Shown here in pieces: positions 1 through 8,984 of a stretch of DNA of 22,702 nucleotides. The notes beneath the pieces are model-generated. The model made no database searches. It worked only from the letters and a program-made list of their open reading frames with translations, and was not told where the DNA came from. Position numbers and translations under genes: made by a program. Where the stretch lies: the NCBI GenBank assembly GCA_004802705.1, contig SGPL01000529.1:1-22702 (forward strand), written 5' to 3'. The stretch comes from Bondarzewia mesenterica (taxonomy: Eukaryota; Basidiomycota; Agaricomycetes; Russulales; Bondarzewiaceae). Each line of letters begins with the position of its first letter. Position 1 is the first letter of the stretch.

Positions 1-90
1 GGCGGTGACTCTGAAGGCGGAAGTGGTGGTGGCGGCCTCTCCGACGAGGATGCGCTTCAAGCTCGATTAGATGCGCTTCGTCGAGGATGA
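1..90 (+). CDS. 3' end of an ESCRT-III (CHMP/Vps-type) protein gene
   Basis: Frame 1 is open from the window edge to a TGA at 88-90 and encodes 29 residues. A Gly/Ser-rich linker leads into the terminal segment SDEDALQARLDALRRG. This fits the MIM1 consensus (D/E)xxLxxRLxxL(K/R), which CHMP1-3/Did2/Vps2-type ESCRT-III subunits use to recruit the Vps4 ATPase during membrane scission. A Gly-rich linker before a C-terminal MIM1 helix is typical of that family. Only the C-terminus is visible, so the exact paralogue (Vps2/CHMP2 or Did2/CHMP1 most likely) cannot be decided. A short amphipathic tail could also match by chance. The decayed Helitron gene ends about 290 bases downstream on the opposite strand. 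Confidence 0.55.
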   Translation, partial: GGDSEGGSGGGGLSDEDALQARLDALRRG

Positions 91-380
91 CGGATGACGG
101 ACGATCAGCGCAAATTTATTACTCGCTTTCCACTCACCCGCGCTCTGTGACTGGATCCAGCGTCTTGTCATGGTCAAATGGGACCGATGATGGTCCGATG
201 CACGCCCAGACACCAGCGGCTCTGTGTGGACCAGCTTCAAGGTACGACGATTCCTGCTCAGACTTTTTTGCAGATTTTAGCAATCATTCACATATCTGAC
301 AGTTTGCTCTACAGATCTCCACTGACCCCTCGTCATCTCGTTCAACCAATCCAGCCGGTCGTGCTATTCACCTACACATG
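91..380. other. Gap holding the host gene 3' end and the likely Helitron 3' terminus
   Basis: No convincing gene lies here; the plus-strand ORFs have no family features. The Helitron on the minus strand should end here with a hairpin followed by CTRR and a host T. A perfect 5-bp hairpin sits at 181-196 (GGACC, 6-nt loop, GGTCC). A CTGA followed by T can be read on the minus strand near 104-107, but hairpin and CTRR are not at the usual close spacing. The terminus therefore cannot be placed. Confidence 0.35.
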
Positions 381-3353
381 CTACAGTGCCTGTTGTCTCC
401 CTTCGCAGATCCTATCCCACGCCGTTTTCGTCGTCTCGTCCAGCTGCAAAAGCCTTTCGTCCTCTGCCATCAGAGCATCACTGTGGCTCGTTAGGAACAG
501 CTTGTCATCAAAATCCCATAACAGCCTGATTGTGTCCCGACCGGAGCTTCGAGACAACGCGACGTACAGATTGAACAGGCTGAGCTTCCCTGTCGGTGGG
601 GTTGCGAGATCGACCAAGACATAGGGAATGGTCTGGCCTTGTGACCGGTAGTCGGTGAATGCGTAGGCTGGTGTGATAGGAAATTGTCGGCGGCGCACTC
701 GTCGTGTGATGTACGACCCATTTTTTTGCCGCACTTTGATCTGAAACGTGAGCGCTGCAGGTTCGATAGGAATCACTGATGGAGGTAAGCCCTCCAGTTG
801 AGTTGCTCGCGTGCGTTGCATATTGACCAGGATGCAAACAGGCATGTGCTGTAACTCGACATCTGGCTTCCTCTCGAGATCGGGCTCATCTGGATGTAGA
901 ATGATGTCGACTATCTCGCCGCGCGCCCCATTCATCACGTCGAGATCAGTTTCGACGTTCGTGGTCACCATCACCTTCATCCTGATCGCCAATTCAACTG
1001 ATTGAGGCAGATCTCCCCGTCGCGCGTATCAGCGCCCATTGCGATCTACATGGCGGCTCGCGACACCGTAGCGTTCTGGGAGGGACAGTGGTCGGTACAT
1101 CCTCTCCTTCACCATATCTTCTGCTGGGCACACGATCATGGCTGATTGTGTTTCTCGGCAATACTTTCCTACTGCGGCTTCATTCCACTGCTTCCGCACT
1201 GCATGCCGCGGAGTGACCAACATTGCACCATTCCATGGAGGTCCTGAAAAATCCGTGGACACACCGTTCCCTTTCGATATGACGACGAGCATCCGCAACA
1301 TTGCCAGATCGACTGCCTCAACTCACCCATACCGTAAGTTCTGCAGAAACTGATTCCATCTGCTGTCGGTGACTCGAACTTGCTCCTTCAGGATTATCAC
1401 ATCCCGGAATTCATCGTAAATGGCGCTGCTAACCTGCGCGTCGATCGAATCCCGTGCTGGATCAGATGGCCAGTATAACGCCTCTGATGGTGACATGGCC
1501 ACAGGAGGAAACTAGTGGAAATCACCACAGAGGATCACGTTGATCCCGCCAAATGAACTCGTCATGTTTAATGCGCCCGTTTTCTGCTTTCCTATGCCGA
1601 TGTTTTCGTGATAGCTGAGCCACGAAAGTTTTCCCCAACATGGAGCACTCGTCGATGATGAGGTACGCATAGTGCTCCCAGAACTGACTGAGCCACGCCT
1701 TCGTTTCATCGCCGAGTGGACGCCCCATATGGCTGATCATACCGATGCTGTGCATTGTCTTCCCGTTGATCAAAGATGCTGCAATGCCTGTGTATGCTGC
1801 CTTCAGCAACATGTTCTCAGCGCCGTGCTGTTCAAACATGGCAGTGCTCGATTGGATCACTTTGGACTTCCCCGTTCCACCTTCGCCGTGTATCAACAGC
1901 CGCAAGGCAGGTATGCTTTTACCTGCCAAGGTCTGTTCCAGATGCCACCTGACAATCTCATAAGCACGCTGCTGATCGGGTTTCATCTCCGTGGGTTCAA
2001 CCGCTGTCAGTGCTTCCTCCACCAGCAGTGACTGCAACTGAACGTCGCTCGTGTTGGCTTCTTGTTGCATCGCTCGGAGCGGTAAAACAGCTGGTGGATA
2101 GTCACCAGGTTCTGGTCCCTCCTGCAATGTGGACGGTAGCACGTTCTCATTGGACAAGCCGTGTCCTCCGCGCACGTCTGCCTCCATCTGCGCTTTCCAG
2201 AGGAGCAAGCGCTGAAAAGTGTCCCCGCTCGCGACAGATGGCTGGCGACCATTATCCATATCAACCGTCCAAGGAACGTCGTCGCGCGGGTCAAATATGC
2301 CCGCTTGTCTCGCATACTCCATAGTGATATGTGCGTGTGCTTCTTCTCTCGGTGCTCCTTTTGCTGATAACAGCACGGTGAGTCCTTGCTCCATGAAGGT
2401 GGGGACGCTTTCTATAGCTGTCTGCTCGCCTTCTTCAAGATGTACATCTTCGTCATGATCATCATCTTGGGAAACAAAGTGGGGGTGGTCTCCATGGATG
2501 TGTTCCTGAGCCGCCATTCGACATTCATGGAAGTATTGGATCCCGCTCAGCATTTGAGTGATCTTGTCTGGACAACCCATCAAGAACTGCTGGAATGCAT
2601 CCTCCCACGTCTTGTGCTGGCCCTTCAGGTCTGTTTGCATGTCTCTCCATGGCTTGAAGAGCACCATCATGCAAGCACAGTACAACAGGTAGATGTCGGG
2701 ATTGTCGTTGCGGGGCAACATGCGACCGATGAAGTTTGGCAAAGTATTGTGTCCAGGTGAGCGCACTATTCGCAATCGCTTGTCAGATTTGGGGTGCAGT
2801 GTGCGATACTGTACGCGCTCTTTGCGTGGCCGTCCAGGACGTTGTCTGTGGTCTCGAAACTCGTCCGTCTCTGCTCGTGCTCGATCTCTCGGGTGGACAT
2901 CACTCTCATATGTGTCGGTAAAAAAATCGACCATGTTCCAATCCCCGAGATCGTCTCCACGCCATTGGTAGTTGGCTACTTGAGATTTTGTGTACAATCG
3001 TCCTGACGTGTCTGTACTGAGCGTCACATTCTCATTCATGTCCTGGATTGTGTTTCATTGGTTAGTGATAGCAATGCAACTCTGACATCTATGTTCCACA
3101 CCTCTTGTGCAGATATAGCAGGTTCCGCAGGCGCTACACCTTCATCAGGACCGGAAGCTTCGAATGGCACCCTATAGAGTTTCGCACATTGCTAACATAA
3201 GCATTTCATCCCCTCTAATGCCATACTACTTGATGCACTTACTCTGTCACACGGTCTGTCCCAGATGTGTTGCTGCTTCCCATCGTGTCTCTATCCATGC
3301 TGGTCCTACGAATCATGAATATTGGGTTTCTTCGAACAGTGCCTGAAACTCGC
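381..3353 (-). pseudogene. Helitron RepHel, PIF1-like helicase part
   Basis: A linker exon ending LYRVPFEASGPDEG... (3102-3191) lies between plausible introns 3192-3242 and 3043-3101; the latter has a CTAAC branch site. The helicase frame then runs from 3042. Motif I (HGEGGTGKSK, Walker A) is at 1861-1890 and motif II (IIDECSM) at about 1639-1662. In the A run at 1603-1606 one extra base moves the protein into a second frame. That frame continues with GINVILCGDFH, a TAG at 1512-1514 where the family has Gln, and then FPPV. It goes on through TGA at 1323-1325 and TGA at 1029-1031, and reaches motifs V/VI (YRSQGQTIPYVLVDL, YVALSRSSGRDTIRLL) before the stop at 381. The helicase is therefore complete in outline but broken at four points. 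It unwinds DNA during rolling-circle transposition. Confidence 0.85.
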
Positions 3354-5140
3354 TTACTGTGGGGTACAACCACGCAAGTCTGGGTATGCGTCGAGCAGAG
3401 CCGCGACGAATGATGTCCAATAGATGGGCGTATGGTGATGGGATCGTTTGATGTCGCCCCACCCCATTAGGTACGCGATCACCATCACGCCGGCCAGTTC
3501 CTGCTCTCGATTGATTGTTGAAAGAACACGGATCAGCATCTTGCGCTGATTGTCCTGCAGATCATCAAGATAACTCGACCGTTCCAGATGAAATCCATGC
3601 CCCTTCGCCATCAATGCCGACATATTGTGGTGTTTGTTTTGTTTCTTGGCTGCGTAGCCCGTCGTATAGTATGCCACATTTTTGGTGTCGGCACCATTGG
3701 TGAGCAGCTTCACATCGTTGTTGCAGCGCGCATTAATCGTGATCGCAGGATTCCATCCATTGACGAACCCGTACAACCTTTTGGCACCCCACTGTCCTCC
3801 TTTGTCAATAAAATCGTCCATCGCGACATCGAACGGTGCGCCTTTCTTGCACCTGTACTTGCCTCCGCCATCTGTTATAAGACACCGCCGCAGCTCGCAG
3901 GTATGGATCTGACGTGCTCGCGCGACCTGAACTTCAAATGCTTTCAATGCCTCCTGATATTCTGGCCCCCGAGGCGGCCGAGGCGGCCGTGAATACCCTA
4001 CTTCTCCATCCCTTCGGATGGTTTTGACTTCTGCGGCAGATCCTAATCCTGGCACGTATGCACGTATGTTCTGTCGAATATATGCAACCACTCGTGCTTT
4101 GAACTCATTTGTTTGCAGTAGACTGGCCATCTCTTTCATCGACGGGGCTCCTTTCAACCAAACGAGCATATGCAGATGAAGAGTACCACGGCCTTGAGAC
4201 TCGACAGTGCCAAAGTAAGCAGAGACCTTGCCGAGCACACCTGGCTTGCTAATGACCCGCCCTACACCTGTCATGGCCACCTGAAACAATGTGCGAAGGA
4301 TGGTGTCGATGATGAAATGGAAGAACTTCGACGCCGCATACGGGTCCATCGCTATGTTTTCGGCTCTTCGTTCCTTATCTGGTCCCGTGCCTGCAACAAA
4401 ATTGTCCAGATCAATGTGTTCCCCTGCAAAGACCTGAGCGATGGGATCGTGCAGGTCACACGGGTTGATGGTCATCCACAGCGAAGGTGGGCCCTTGATA
4501 ATAGTCGTCGACCATATCTGACTTCGCAGGCTATACCGAGACTGGTCAGATCCCATAACCCATCCACCTGCAGCGTGCACATGTTGTCGGAGCAGCCGAA
4601 CTCCAGGATCAGATATTGGAACATGCCGCTCCTCCTCTCGGACTGCCTGCTCCAGTTTGTCTCGTGTGAGTGTCGACAACACACGTGCATCAAGCGCAAA
4701 ATTGCTGCGGCGCATTTGAATCCGAGCAGAGCTCAGTGCCTGTCGGCATTGTTCAATGCTGAAGGCGACGAACGGAAAAGTGGGATGATGGCGAAAGTGC
4801 AAGTCATGATATCCAAGGGACCAGCGAACATGATCGACAAATGACAGTGACACTGGTTGATCGCCTTCGATGCCTCCACGGCCATAAGGATACAACAGAG
4901 GGAACACCTTTTCGAAGAAATTTGGCTGGTTGGGATTAAAGGTGCGCTCTTCTCCTCTGCGTGGCCGACCAAAATCGTTCACAGGATGCATGCCATGTCG
5001 GATGCCATAGCCTCCTTCCTCTCCCTCTTGCCACAAGTTCATCAACCCATATAGCATGAGCTCGCTTGCTGTCACGTTGCTCAAATCTGTGTCGATCGTG
5101 CCCGACACTTGGAGTGGAATGACGGCCAGGTTCTCATCTG
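3354..5140 (-). pseudogene. Helitron RepHel, Rep/HUH nuclease part
   Basis: The exon begins after an intron at 5141-5201 (61 nt) whose 3' end carries a 12-base T run, and stays open to a TAA at 3354-3356. It is the Rep nuclease domain of Helitrons (Helitron_like_N). The metal-binding HUH motif is HLH at 4170-4178, within GTLHLHMLVW. The tyrosine motif YYTTGYAAKK lies at about 3642-3671 and supplies the two catalytic tyrosines. Between them are features usual in the family, such as the QIWSTTIIKGPPSLWMTINP block. The end is not a true C-terminus. At about 3372 the protein-like sequence moves into another frame (LYPTVSEFQALFEE), then back again near 3245, so this region has two frameshifts plus stops at 3313-3315 and 3247-3249. 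The HUH and tyrosine residues themselves are intact. Confidence 0.85.
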
Positions 5141-5201
5141 CTTCAAAAAAAAAAAATCAGTGATTCTTGCTTCTATGGCAACCACTGGGTACATTGCTTA
5201 C

Positions 5202-6665
5202 CATTGTCTCCTGGGGTTTCAGCCCCCACCGTCTCTTCCTCAGCATCTCCTCCTACAGGCACTTCACCCTCGACTTCCATGCCATGACTATCTGTGGCCC
5301 CTCTGCCGGTGGAGTTCACATCTGCTATAACACATGTTCAGATGTTGCTAACACAACAAATCAATGTAAGCACGTACCATCACCTCCACCGTCACGATCA
5401 TCTGACTCATCTTCGTCTCGTGCGACATATCCTGCCCTTTCTTGGTCGACAATGCCTGCATCATCGGATTGATGGACATTGTCCAAAATCTCGACTGGTA
5501 TGTCGTCCTCTGGCAATGCATCGACGCGCGCCCCGCTGATTTCGATATCTCCATAGTACTTTTGGTTATTTGCCTTGAGCCATTGCAATGCACTGACTAC
5601 TTTGCTCCGTCATATGCGAAAAGTCGAGCGCAGCCACTCTTTGCTCATTTTACCGTGTCCGATGAAAGTGACTGATATCAGGGATGCGAGGATGGATGGC
5701 GGACGGGGCATGAGTCGGCCTTCTGTCATAGATGCAATTCCATCGATGTCTTGGGCATACGTGCTAACATTTCCCTTCATCCCCCTCTGCAGAATGGCAG
5801 GATTGCCACGCGAATGTGCGGCCTTTGTCGACAACTTAAACACGTACACGCGAGGATACAACAGGGTGATGAGCAGTTGCTCAGGGAATGTGAGGGACTG
5901 CAGTTCCCATGGAATGGGACCAATCCACAGGTTATTGGCGAGTGTGTACTTCGGAGGACTGGCAATGCCTGGACGATGCAGGCCATCGAGACAGTGTTGG
6001 CAGACTTGGACGATCACGGAGGAGTCGGCAAGATGGGTTATTCCTTTTTCTTCCAACAGCATGCCATTGACGAGATGATGAGCAGGGTGTGCGATGCCGT
6101 CCATGGGTACGAGGTGTCCAGCTGAAGGTAAGTCCGTAATATTCAGACTCATCACACCATCAGTTCGAACATTCCGTTCTCGGCCACAAATAGCACACAC
6201 AGCGCTGGCAACAGCAGCATTTGACGTCGCCTCGTAGAACTGCTCGTAGCAAGAAAACAGTTCTTCAGCAGTAGGCAAAGCCAGAAATGCCGCTGTATCG
6301 CACGTGTTTCCGCCATCAGTGGAATCCCCACGTTGAGCCACTCGCCTTGCAGATGGTATGTCATCCGGCTGCCGTCGTTTGCGTCTCCTAGTTTCGTCGA
6401 TCCCATTCCTGAATCCATTTTCTTTTGCAGCTGCAATCTGAAGCAGGTTGTCGATGATATCCGGTGGTGCGCGCTCTAATACCGCAGTCAAGAGCCTCTC
6501 CTTCTGTGCTCGCTCCTCTCGCGACAACAGTAACGTGTTGCCGANACAGGCTGTGATCTCCATCTTTGTCAGAGTTGACAAGAGTCGCTGGACTTCTAGG
6601 AATGGTTCAATGGATTCCATAGAGGCTACACTGGTCATCGCGGTAAGTTGCAAAGCCCTCCTCAT
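5202..6665 (-). pseudogene. Helitron RepHel, N-terminal part (CxxC motifs, DUF6570-like)
   Basis: The reading frame from the Met at 6665 contains two CxxC pairs (VCAICGRE and VCQHCLDG) that could bind zinc. It then carries the block PKYTLANNLWIGPIPWELQS, typical of the N-terminal region of fungal Helitron helicases. At 5610-5612 the frame is cut by TGA, yet the same frame continues past it with RSKVVSALQWLKANNQKYYG, as expected for this family, so the stop is a mutation (probably CGA to TGA). Two introns follow. One is 5325-5377, with donor GTACGT and phase 1. The next begins at the donor GTAAGC at 5201. The exon between them (5202-5324) is acidic and Gly-rich. One codon near 6545 contains an n. 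The true start could be further upstream, through a small 5' exon; I could not join one in frame. Confidence 0.75.
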
Positions 6666-6991
6666 CGTCTGTGGTGCCCCTAAAAAATTTTGTGCTGCTA
6701 TGTCAGCATTGCATTATCTCCATCGATGTCGATCGATAGTTGGAATGCTATGTGTCCAAACCTCAGTCATCTGTTCCCTGTTCAGACTCATTGCGGTGCT
6801 CGTTTAGCATCCTTGATTCATTTTACCTCAACAGCTGCACTACCTGTAGATCATGGAACATCCATCGGCTGGCTAGAAATTTTTTTTTATCTCAGCACAC
6901 GGACTATCACCCAGCTCTTAAAAATGAGATGCGAGTTGCACTCATTGGCACCATCAACTCTTCCTCACTCTTTTGCCTATCATTGATTGCT
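6666..6991. other. Divergent spacer between the Helitron gene and the unknown gene
   Basis: This 326-bp stretch lies between two genes pointing away from each other, so it probably held both promoters. It contains A/T runs (near 6681-6690 and 6880-6890) but no clear TATA box that I would defend. A minus-strand acceptor-like TTTTTTAG near 6677 may belong to a 5' intron of the Helitron gene, with a possible first exon starting at an ATG near 6795. The phases do not join cleanly. Confidence 0.3.
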
Positions 6992-8475
6992 ATGGCTGGC
7001 TCCTCCACCAAAAAAACTTCTGTGACTGCTGCTCAGCGTCTTACAATGCCTTCAACAGCATCAACCCCGTCCGATGCTCCGGTATGTTGCCACATCTAGC
7101 CGTCGAGTGCTACAATCGCTAAACCTCTATGATAGGTGGATCAGTCACCCTCCATTGAAACAGTGTAGACACTGCCCAATAACTCAAGCACAGTGGATAT
7201 GCCCTCCGTGCAGCCAGTAGAAGTCATCTTCTCTTCTTCAGTGCCCTTCGTCACTTACAGTGTATTCCAAGTCACTGTCATCATGGCATCTACAGGTGTA
7301 GCTGTGCGTGATAGCTCGACCCCATCACTTATGTCACATCTCCCACACCATCCACTCCGTCGGCTGAAATTATGCCTTCGCCAATCCATCTATCGACTAA
7401 TGATATGCTCCCGTTACTGCCTATTTACCTCATTGAAACTCACGACAGGTTGTTGCAGTCTGGATCTTACCTAGGTGACCGTTCACTGCAGGACAAGGTG
7501 ATGTGGGTCCGTGATGGCAACCGTGACTTGCTCATCAGGAAGCCTGCTGCAGATGTGGTGTTGGATGACAGTGGTGTCCCTCCCGGCGGCCACGACCTTG
7601 CTGATCTGTCCGCAGTTGGTGTGGTCAGCGCTAGTGATTTTTGGATGACTGCCGATGGCGGTTATCGTGGTCCCTCACCGTTTTGCTCATGCCTGGCCAA
7701 TGTCAAGCCATCACTTGTGCTTGAGACACCTGACAGTACCCCTTACAATGTAGACTTCACGGAGACCATTCGCAATCTCCTGTGGTTGCAGGAGCAGAAG
7801 TCTACCCCCGGTTTTGGTCGTAGGGGTCTCTTGCTTGGAAAGGACCTGAACCAGTTCAAAATTTGCCATGTGCTCTTCGAGGTATGTCTTGCCATTCTAC
7901 ATGGATGCCATCCTCATGCGAGATCTGACTTCTTTCTAGGAGATTGCCTCCTCTGATGGAGAGTTTGACACTGACGCACTCTCCATCACTCCATCAATAG
8001 CTGACTCAGATAAGTCTGTCAGCTGCTTGTCGTGCGGCCCTCAGACGCTGATTTCCTTTGCAAAGACTTGCCACCAGAATTTGAAATCCGCCGCTGGCCC
8101 GTCTCTAGCATCGCAGCTCGTGCTGAACTCCCTGCTATTGTGAACACACACTGTGTCATTCCCATCCCAGTGTACGACATGTACAGAACCCTTGTATCCC
8201 CTAACCTCTATCAGTCTCACCTCGTCGGCGCCCTGGTAGAAGTCCATTTCACCATCACTCATTGGAGCATTGGTCCTAAATGTGACCAATCTTCTGGTGG
8301 TGCAGCTGACACATACATGGCTGATGTTGTATCCATTCGCGTCATCGCCCCTCCAAAGCCACAGGTCCGCATGCCTCGAAAACGCACGACCGCGATGAAG
8401 GATCCATTTGCGGATTACGACCGTGACTTCAAAAAATTGCGCGCATTTCCCCGTGGGATGGGCAGGATGTGCTAG
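6992..8475 (+). pseudogene. Unknown gene, broken; C-terminal half resembles an OB-fold protein
   Basis: I do not recognise the family with certainty. A first exon (Met at 6992, MAGSSTKKTSVTAAQRL) joins across a GT-AG intron at 7082-7135 to a Ser/Thr/Pro-rich stretch that has a TAG at 7166-7168. The frame shifts near 7300-7320 and continues from about 7320 through SYLGDRSLQDKVMWVRDGNR. A second intron is at 7882-7939 (GTATGT...CTAG). A further one-base shift near 8026 leads to the long final block, which includes PPEFEIRRWPVSSIAAR and HLVGALVEVHFTITHWSIG and ends MADVVSIRVIAPPKP. The alternating strand pattern, with a Gly-led strand pair and a final VxSIRVI strand, looks like the end of an OB fold of ssDNA-binding proteins; this is inference only. 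It sits divergent to the Helitron and may belong to it. Confidence 0.5.
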
Positions 8476-8560
8476 AACATTCCATTCATGGTACGTGTAG
8501 ATCCATGCTCCGAGTCATTCGACATGTTGATGGACACTGCCCCCTAGTAATAAAATAGAC

Positions 8561-8592
8561 GAGCGCGGCGCCGGCTGCCGGCCGTCGCGCTC
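8561..8592. repeat. GC-rich inverted repeat (hairpin)
   Basis: GAGCGCG at 8561-8567 pairs with CGCGCTC at 8586-8592, and pairing continues inward with one wobble pair. It stands out in an A/T-rich spacer just after the unknown gene. On the minus strand it is followed 13 bases later by CTAG (8544-8547), which resembles the hairpin-CTRR end of a Helitron. The next base is G rather than the expected T. Confidence 0.6.
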
Positions 8593-8733
8593 CTTCTCGG
8601 GTTTCTTGTGCCTCCGCTCGATTTGCTACTATGTTACACACCACTCTTACATCTCACACTTTGTCAAATTCCTCTTAATAATCGTACTGTAGGAATATAA
8701 TAAAAAAATGTGGAAAAGCTCGCAAAAGATTGC

Positions 8734-8811
8734 GCAAGCAAGGTTGCTGCCGACGCAGTCGGCACTCCCCTAGTTGAAGGCAGTGCTGTATTTGTAGTTG
8801 TTGAGATCTGC
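8734..8811 (+). repeat. Dispersed hairpin repeat, copy 1
   Basis: The core reads GCAAGCAAGGTTGCTGCCGA and continues through the stem GCCGAC (8749-8754), loop GCA, stem GTCGGC (8758-8763), then CTCCCCTAGT. A second copy lies at 22554-22594 on the minus strand with the same stem and a different loop. Weaker similarity continues for some 40 bases past CCCCTAG in both copies. It is likely a small non-autonomous element or SINE-like unit. The motif GCAAGCAAGGT also occurs alone at 8849-8859. Confidence 0.65.
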
Positions 8812-8984
8812 AAAAAGCTTATGTAAAAAACCGTAGTGGAGAGACCTTGCAAGCAAGGTAACTTGTTGGGTGAATAGCTTTCAGTAAATGAAGGCAGTCA
8901 ATCACTCCAAAGAAGATGTGCGTTTTGTCTTAACTATTTAAGCATGATGAACTTGCTAAACATTGAGTTTAGGAGCATGCATTC

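Larger units (their letters stand above)
381..6665 (-). mobile_element. Degenerate autonomous-type Helitron (RepHel) coding region
   Basis: Read on the minus strand, this block carries the diagnostic Helitron order: N-terminal domain with CxxC motifs, Rep/HUH nuclease (Helitron_like_N), then a C-terminal PIF1-like superfamily 1B helicase. Helitrons move by rolling-circle transposition: Rep nicks one strand using a tyrosine pair and the helicase unwinds. The coordinates cover only the recognisable protein-coding part. The true ends (5' TC, 3' hairpin plus CTRR, insertion between A and T) were not found and may lie in 91-380 and somewhere after 6665. Several in-frame stops and frameshifts show this copy no longer encodes a full protein. 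The element may also include the divergent gene at 6992-8475. Confidence 0.85.
8476..8984. other. Spacer upstream of DNA2 with hairpin and repeat
   Basis: No gene is visible. The stretch contains the GC palindrome at 8561-8592, the hairpin repeat starting at 8734, a second short palindrome CCTTGC-AA-GCAAGG at 8845-8858, and then the DNA2 upstream region. No TATA box is obvious before the DNA2 start at 8985. Confidence 0.5.

Noticed and set aside
3969..3989. Short GAGGCGGCC direct repeat
   Set aside because: It encodes a Pro/Arg-rich linker in the Rep exon (SRPPRPPRGP) and needs no other explanation.
4170..4844. A 224-residue plus-strand ORF
   Set aside because: It lies opposite the Rep exon, whose minus-strand frame contains the HUH motif and long family similarity; the plus frame is a shadow.
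5145..5156. A 12-base A run as a possible retroposon tail
   Set aside because: On the coding (minus) strand it is the T-rich tract before the 3' splice site of the 5141-5201 intron.
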